Made by a program: the position numbers and the translations under genes
In this document: one piece after another, positions 21,479-25,289 of the stretch
How positions within the stretch are numbered: the first letter of the stretch is position 1
How the letters are laid out: each line of letters starts with the position of its first letter
Assembly (NCBI GenBank): GCA_036009105.1
Contig: DASYMJ010000107.1
Location: 1 to 25,289, forward strand
Length of the DNA stretch: 25,289 nucleotides
DNA from: JAFAVZ01 sp036009105
Lineage (GTDB): Bacteria > Acidobacteriota > Thermoanaerobaculia > Gp7-AA8
Reading direction: 5' to 3'
The notes under the pieces: generated by a model
Database searches by the model: none
Seen by the model: the letters and a program-made list of their open reading frames with translations, nothing else
Told to the model about the DNA's origin: nothing

Positions 21479-22771
21479 ATGAGCGCCTCGCTCCCCGAGC
21501 ACGAACCGATCGCAGCGGAGAGCGGGGCGGCCCTCCCCCAAAGCGCGTTGCGGCGGACCTTCAGCGCGCTCGCCTACCGCGACTTCCGCCTGCTCTGGTT
21601 CGGCGCGTTCACCTCCACCACCGGCACCTGGATGCAGACCGTGGCCCAGAGCTGGGTCGTCCTGAGCATGACCGGCTCGGCCTTCCTCCTCGGCGTGGAC
21701 GGCTTCCTCGCCACCGGCCCCATGCTCTTCTTCTCTCTCTTCGGCGGCGTCGTGGCCGACCGGATGGAGCGGCGCAAGGTGATGCTCTGGTCGCAGTACC
21801 TGCAGATGACCTTCGCCTTCATCCTCGGCCTGCTCATCCTGTCCGGCCAGGTGAAGGTCTGGCACATCTTCCTGCTCTCCTTCCTCACCGGCAGCGCGCA
21901 GTCGTTCAGCGGGCCGGCGTACATCTCCCTGCTGCCGCTGCTCGTCAAGCGGGAAGATGTGCCGAACGCGATCGCCATGAACTCGATGCAGTTCAACCTG
22001 GCGCGCGTGATCGGCCCCATCCTGGCCGGCCTGGCCCTGACCGCGTTCGGCGCCGCGGTCTGCTTCGGCCTGAACGGACTCTCCTTCGTGGCCGTGATCA
22101 TCGCCCTGCTGCTCATCCATCCGCCGCGCGCCACCGCCACCGGCGAGAAGGGGAGCATCTTCGAGGAGATGCGGGCCGGCTTCCGCTTCGTGACCACGCG
22201 GCCGTCGCTGCTCCTGCTCACGTTCCTCGCCTTCGCCGGCACGTTCCTCGGCATGCCGATCATCACCTTCCTGCCGGTCGTGGCGAAGCAGATCTTCCAC
22301 CTCGACGCGCGCGGCTACAGCTGGCTGCTGACCGCGTATGGGCTCGGCTCGGTGGGGGGCGCGTTGTTCGTCGCGGCCAGCGGGCACATTGCGAAGAAGG
22401 GGAAGCTCGCCCTCGCCCTGCAGCTCTCCTTCGCCTGCCTGATCACCGGCTTCGCGTTCTCCCGCCGGCTGCCGCTCTCCATGGCCATCGCGTTCTGCGC
22501 CGGCGCCTGCATCGTCGGCGTGATCTCGATGTACAGCTCCCTCGTGCAGCTGACCACGAACGACGCCATGCGCGGCCGGGTCATGTCGATCTTCATGCTC
22601 GCCTTCCGCGGCGGCATGCCGCTGGGGAACCTGCTGGCGGGCTACGTCGCGCAGCGCTGGTCCATCAGCACGGCGCTGGCCGTGAACGGCTCGATCCTGG
22701 CCGTGATCGCCGCGGTGTTCATCCTGCGGGGGACCGATCTCGACGCGGAGCTCATCGAGGCAAAAGCGTAA
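21479..22771 (+). CDS. MFS transporter, EntS-like drug/siderophore exporter type
   Basis: The ATG at 21479 gives 430 residues with about 10-12 hydrophobic segments. The cytoplasmic N-terminus leads into FSALAYRDFRLLWFGAFTSTTGTWMQTVAQSWVVLSMTGS, the usual start of the MFS_3 (EntS-like) group. GGVVADRMERRKVMLWSQ is the loop 2-3 signature, NAIAMNSMQFNLARVIGPILAGL lies near helix 5, and the second half contains MRGRVMSIFMLAFRGGMPLGNLLAG. Relatives export siderophores, macrolides and other small molecules by proton antiport. The 3' end overlaps the convergent lasso B2 gene by 20 bp. It could export the lasso peptide in the absence of a visible ABC transporter, but lasso export by MFS proteins is not usual, so this is only a possibility. 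Confidence 0.9.
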   Translation: MSASLPEHEPIAAESGAALPQSALRRTFSALAYRDFRLLWFGAFTSTTGTWMQTVAQSWVVLSMTGSAFLLGVDGFLATGPMLFFSLFGGVVADRMERRKVMLWSQYLQMTFAFILGLLILSGQVKVWHIFLLSFLTGSAQSFSGPAYISLLPLLVKREDVPNAIAMNSMQFNLARVIGPILAGLALTAFGAAVCFGLNGLSFVAVIIALLLIHPPRATATGEKGSIFEEMRAGFRFVTTRPSLLLLTFLAFAGTFLGMPIITFLPVVAKQIFHLDARGYSWLLTAYGLGSVGGALFVAASGHIAKKGKLALALQLSFACLITGFAFSRRLPLSMAIAFCAGACIVGVISMYSSLVQLTTNDAMRGRVMSIFMLAFRGGMPLGNLLAGYVAQRWSISTALAVNGSILAVIAAVFILRGTDLDAELIEAKA

Positions 22772-23078
22772 ACGGCTCCCAGCCGATGGGCGCGGGCTGA
22801 TCGAGGATCGCCTTGCCGTCCAGCTCCACCCACGCGTGTGCGCCGCCGCGGTGAAAGGCGAACTTCGACGACGCCTGGTGGCGGTAGCGCCTCAGCAACA
22901 GCGTTGCGGCGAGCGTGCGGGTGAGGCAGTTGGTGAAAGGGATGCGCCTGATGGCGGCGGCAATCGCCTCGGCCGACCGGTCGCGCGGGGAGCGCGGCAC
23001 GTGCGCATCGAGCACGATGCGGACCGGCAGCAGGCGCGCTGCGGCCACCGCGATGGCAGCTTCGATGAGGAGCGTCAT
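22752..23078 (-). CDS. Lasso peptide B2 leader peptidase (transglutaminase-like)
   Basis: The ATG at 23078 shares an ATGA with the stop of the B1-fusion gene, giving 108 residues. The catalytic triad of lasso B2 proteins is visible: C51 in FTNCLTRTLAATLLLRRY, H81 in GGAHAWVELDG and D93 in AILDQ. The 12-residue His-Asp spacing equals that of McjB (H186, D198, from memory). B2 is the cysteine-protease-like enzyme that cuts the leader from the precursor once B1 has delivered it. The protein is a little shorter than usual B2 proteins, missing mostly N-terminal residues, but the core is complete. It is the last gene of the operon and runs into the convergent MFS gene. Confidence 0.9.
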   Translation of the reverse strand: MTLLIEAAIAVAAARLLPVRIVLDAHVPRSPRDRSAEAIAAAIRRIPFTNCLTRTLAATLLLRRYRHQASSKFAFHRGGAHAWVELDGKAILDQPAPIGWEPFTLLPR

Positions 23079-24271
23079 ACCACCAGGTTCGCCTCCCTGA
23101 GCTGGGCCACGATCGCCGCCACGTCTTCCGCGGCGCGTTGCGCATCGACCTCGTAGTCCGCTGCCACCGCGGCCGCGATCGCATCGAGGCCCTCTCCCCG
23201 GACGAGCAATTCCCACACCCGCGCGCCGGTCTCGTTCAGGACGTGATACGTGCCGGCCACGGTGTCGAAGAGCAGCGCGTCGTGGCCCACCTTGCGGCAG
23301 AGCGCGTGCTCGGCCACGCGGAACGTCTCGCCGCTCGCCGCCGCGGGCGTACTCGCGCTGCGATCGGTCAGCGAGGCGCCGCTGCGCGGCTCGGAGAGGA
23401 ACGTGCTCTGCCGCGCGCCGTGGTTGGCCTGCCAGGTGATGACGTAGCGGCCGTTGGCGAGGGTGGCCTCGATGGTCAGGCGCAAGGCGCCGTGGACCCG
23501 GAGCGGTGCGAACAGTGGCAGCACCATCGTCGCGTGGATGCTCCCCTCGGACCACGGCCCCGAGGCGCTGGTGACGCCGTCCTGCAGCGTGCTTTCGAAC
23601 CAGAGGGCGATGCCGTGAACCTCCGCATCGACCTCCCACTCGACGGATGCGCTCACGTTCGCCGAGGCGATGGTGGCGTAGTCGAGCTCGGCCCAGCATC
23701 GCGGCTCGGCGGCGAGCTGCTCCGGCCGCACGTTCATGGCGTGCGGCGCGTGCAAGGCCATGGTCAGCGAGGGAGCGAAGTCGATCTCCGGGACTGAGCG
23801 CCACGGAGCGGTGATGGTCTCGTACAGTGCGGTGCTGGAGATGGGCGCGCAGAGGAGACGGTCGCGCATGGGGATCAGCGCGCCGCCTCGGCGCAGAAAC
23901 GCATCGCGCACTCTCATCAGCGACGGCAGGTGCTCCTCGAAAAGCGGCAGCGCGCCGGAGAGATCGGAGACGATCAGGTCCACCGGCTCCGGCAGCGCCA
24001 GCCCGGCGGCACTGGTCTGCAGGAAGGTGATCCGGTCCGCAACGCCGCTGGCCGAGGCGTTCTCCGCGGCCACGGTGATGACGTCCGCCGCGTCGACGGC
24101 GTAGACGCGCGCGGCGCCGAGGCGGGCGGCGAGGATGGCGAAGGTACCGAGGCCGGTGCCGAGGTCGAGGACGGTGGAGGTAGGGGTGATGAGGGAGGCC
24201 AGGGCCCGGCGGTAGGCGTCGATGCGGCGACGGTCGCGCAACATCGAGCCGTAGTCCGTCAGGCGGTACAT
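23075..24271 (-). CDS. PRMT-like methyltransferase fused to PqqD-type RRE (lasso B1)
   Basis: The 398-residue protein starts at the ATG at 24271, 4 bp after the precursor stop. Residues 1 to about 290 form a class I SAM methyltransferase of the protein-arginine-methyltransferase type. YGSMLRDRRRIDAYRRAL (7-24) matches the PRMT N-terminal Y-x-x-M-L-x-D-x-x-R-x-x-x-Y pattern, VLDLGTGLG (34-42) binds SAM, and DLIVSDLSGALPLFEEHL lies where the double-E loop is expected, although its first Glu is replaced by Asp. A beta-barrel-like region follows. Residues about 314-398 are a PqqD domain (FRVAEHALCRKVGHDALLFD ... YHVLNETGARVWELLVRG ... DVAAIVAQLREANLVV), the RiPP recognition element that in lasso systems is the B1 protein. 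The fusion would bring leader recognition and methylation together. The target is unknown; the single core Arg (R59) is one candidate. Confidence 0.88.
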   Translation of the reverse strand: MYRLTDYGSMLRDRRRIDAYRRALASLITPTSTVLDLGTGLGTFAILAARLGAARVYAVDAADVITVAAENASASGVADRITFLQTSAAGLALPEPVDLIVSDLSGALPLFEEHLPSLMRVRDAFLRRGGALIPMRDRLLCAPISSTALYETITAPWRSVPEIDFAPSLTMALHAPHAMNVRPEQLAAEPRCWAELDYATIASANVSASVEWEVDAEVHGIALWFESTLQDGVTSASGPWSEGSIHATMVLPLFAPLRVHGALRLTIEATLANGRYVITWQANHGARQSTFLSEPRSGASLTDRSASTPAAASGETFRVAEHALCRKVGHDALLFDTVAGTYHVLNETGARVWELLVRGEGLDAIAAAVAADYEVDAQRAAEDVAAIVAQLREANLVV

Positions 24272-24275
24272 GGGA

Positions 24276-24458
24276 TCAGAGACGGCTCTTGTTCTGGCCG
24301 GGCGGGTTGCTGCCGTCGAAGTTGTTGTTCATCCCCAGGCCGCGGGTCAGCTCGCGGATGGTGCCGAGCTTCTCCAGCGTCGGCGGCACGTATTTGCGGC
24401 GGCGGCGCTCGGCGGACGCCGGGCGCGAGACGGGCTGGCCTTCTTCAGCCTGGGTCAT
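24276..24458 (-). CDS. Lasso peptide precursor (A)
   Basis: The 60-residue precursor shows all parts expected. A charged N-terminus is followed by the B1-binding YxxP motif (Y23-V-P-P26) and the LEKLG segment. T38 sits at the -2 position of the leader. Cleavage after R39 would release a 21-residue core starting with G40. D48 is core residue 9, giving the Gly1-Asp9 macrolactam ring typical of class II lasso peptides, and it is the only acidic residue in the core. The ring carries three Asn in a row (N44-N46). The tail is Gly/Asn/Pro-rich with K57 and R59 near the C-terminus. The gene overlaps the cyclase stop (ATGA at 24455-24458) and lies 4 bp before the B1 fusion. No clear Shine-Dalgarno sequence is present, consistent with translational coupling. 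Confidence 0.9.
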   Translation of the reverse strand: MTQAEEGQPVSRPASAERRRRKYVPPTLEKLGTIRELTRGLGMNNNFDGSNPPGQNKSRL

Positions 24459-25289
24459 GAAGACATTAAATCATGCCGTCCGGTCCGCCGGGCCAGCCAA
24501 TAATCGAGGGCCAGCACGCGCAGCGCGGCATCGTCGAGATAGCCGGCGGCCCGGCATTGGTCGCGGAAGCGTTTTGCGTCCACGTAGCGCGCCGCTTCGG
24601 TGATCTCTACGCCTAGTGGCGGCAGCGGCGCCGTCCAGGGATTGCCCTGCAGGAACGACTTGCGTCTTCTCCGGATGGTGTCGCTGACCCGGCCGCGCAG
24701 CATCCCGCGCACCACCTGCTTCTCTACCAGCTGCGGAATCGGCTCCAGCGCCATGGCCGCTTCGACGACGCGCACGTCGCACCAGGGGTAGACCACTTCG
24801 AGCGGCACGCCGGTGCGGGAGGAGTGGGTCCACTCGAAGTAGCTCGACCACATGGGGGAGAGGAGCGGGTGTGCGCTTTCCGGCTCTCCCCGGCGTAGAT
24901 ACGACGGCCGGCGGCGGATCCAGGCGGCCTGCAACAGGGCGCCCAGACGCCGGATCGGAGGCAGACCGCGCAGATAGGCCTGGATGTCCGCGTGCAGGAT
25001 GGCATCGGCCGGATGGCCATGCATCGCCACCGGGGCGTGCTGCGCGACCCGCGCGTAGAGGTTGCGCGTCATCTGCGCCGAGAGCAGCGGGCCGGGGTCG
25101 GGTGTCCGGAGGCCTTCCTCCAGCGCGCCCAAGGGCGGGTAGTCATCAAGAGGGAAGAGGTCGATGGGGATGCCGAGGGAGCGCGCCGCTTCGACAGCGA
25201 ACGGTTCTTCCACGTCGGGGATGCGCGAGCGGTAGACGGTGGTGCTGGCCAGCAGCTTCGTTTGCGGGCGCACCTCGCGGGCGAGGGCG
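24455..25289 (-). CDS. Lasso cyclase (asparagine synthetase-like C protein), C-terminal part, truncated by window edge
   Basis: The frame is open through the right edge; the GTG at 25273 is an internal Val codon, not a start. The visible 277 residues are the C-terminal part of an asparagine synthetase-type ATP-pyrophosphatase domain. LLASTTVYRSRIPDVEEPFAVEAARSLGIPIDLFPLDD is the segment after the (unseen) SGGxDS loop. HGHPADAILHAD stands where GxGGDExLxG is usual. RTGVPLEVVYPWCDVRVVEAAMAL and VEKQVVRGMLRGRVSDTIRRRRKSFLQG are the conserved C-terminal blocks. The enzyme adenylates the Asp9 side chain and closes the ring. Replacement of the Gly-Gly-Asp-Glu motif by His-Pro-Ala-Asp deserves notice, although this motif is known to be loose in lasso cyclases. 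The gene heads the operon C-A-B1-B2; its promoter is outside the window. Confidence 0.88.
   Translation of the reverse strand, partial: ALAREVRPQTKLLASTTVYRSRIPDVEEPFAVEAARSLGIPIDLFPLDDYPPLGALEEGLRTPDPGPLLSAQMTRNLYARVAQHAPVAMHGHPADAILHADIQAYLRGLPPIRRLGALLQAAWIRRRPSYLRRGEPESAHPLLSPMWSSYFEWTHSSRTGVPLEVVYPWCDVRVVEAAMALEPIPQLVEKQVVRGMLRGRVSDTIRRRRKSFLQGNPWTAPLPPLGVEITEAARYVDAKRFRDQCRAAGYLDDAALRVLALDYWLARRTGRHDLMSS

Noticed and set aside
21479..22771. MFS gene as a certain part of the lasso cluster
   Set aside because: It is convergent with the operon and has a common exporter signature; lasso clusters normally use ABC transporters. Kept only as a possibility.

Overview
The window is high-GC bacterial DNA, densely coded, with short intergenic gaps (none over about 215 bp). 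It carries no rRNA, tRNA, CRISPR array or transposase gene that I can see. The gene set suggests an Acidobacteriota-like soil organism: an M49 peptidase of the HEISH type, a short Sec-exported YD-repeat protein, a soluble TPR partner for a sigma factor, a precursor-cyclase lasso peptide operon, and dispersed GGGCCGGCT-type palindromes. The phylum is an inference from gene style and no marker gene fixes it.

Layout, 1-6800: the left edge holds the N-terminal 295 residues of a GH64 beta-1,3-glucanase (minus). Next come a small membrane protein and an exported protein of unknown function (plus), and a palindromic intergenic element. A minus-strand group follows: a DapB/2,4-diaminopentanoate dehydrogenase-like oxidoreductase, a decayed dinB 3' end flanked by direct repeats, a PEGA-like lipoprotein, and dinB (Pol IV). 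The start of dinB overlaps head-to-head with a D-threonine aldolase/DSD1-family gene. A small hydrophilic protein ends in an 80-bp tandem duplication of the palindromic element.

Layout, 6800-15450: a membrane-anchored protein with four PAS domains plus GGDEF and EAL, all key residues intact, is followed 9 bp later by an Xre-RES toxin-antitoxin pair. The pair appears to have its own leaderless promoter with an inverted repeat between -35 and -10. An exported M49 dipeptidyl-peptidase III-like gene overlaps the toxin stop. Two single-domain response regulators face each other, followed by rsgA and a convergent two-BON-domain protein.

Layout, 15450-20230: a short secreted Rhs/YD-repeat protein ends in a HELGH zinc-peptidase-like tip. 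It overlaps a small probable lipoprotein that is the obvious immunity candidate. A 58-residue exported cationic peptide lies convergent to, and shares a CTAG stop with, a TPR protein that is translationally coupled to an ECF sigma factor. A protein of unknown function follows.

Layout, 20230-25289: trmB, ruvC and an MFS exporter precede a lasso peptide operon on the minus strand. In order of transcription it encodes the cyclase (C, truncated by the window), the precursor (A, core beginning G40 with ring-closing D48), a PRMT-like methyltransferase fused to a PqqD/RRE domain (B1), and the B2 leader peptidase. C/A and B1/B2 share ATGA overlaps and A and B1 are 4 bp apart. The methyltransferase-RRE fusion is the most striking feature of the window. 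A second theme is that several genes lacking a Shine-Dalgarno sequence have a TAnnAT-like box 6-9 nt before their ATG, suggesting frequent leaderless transcripts.
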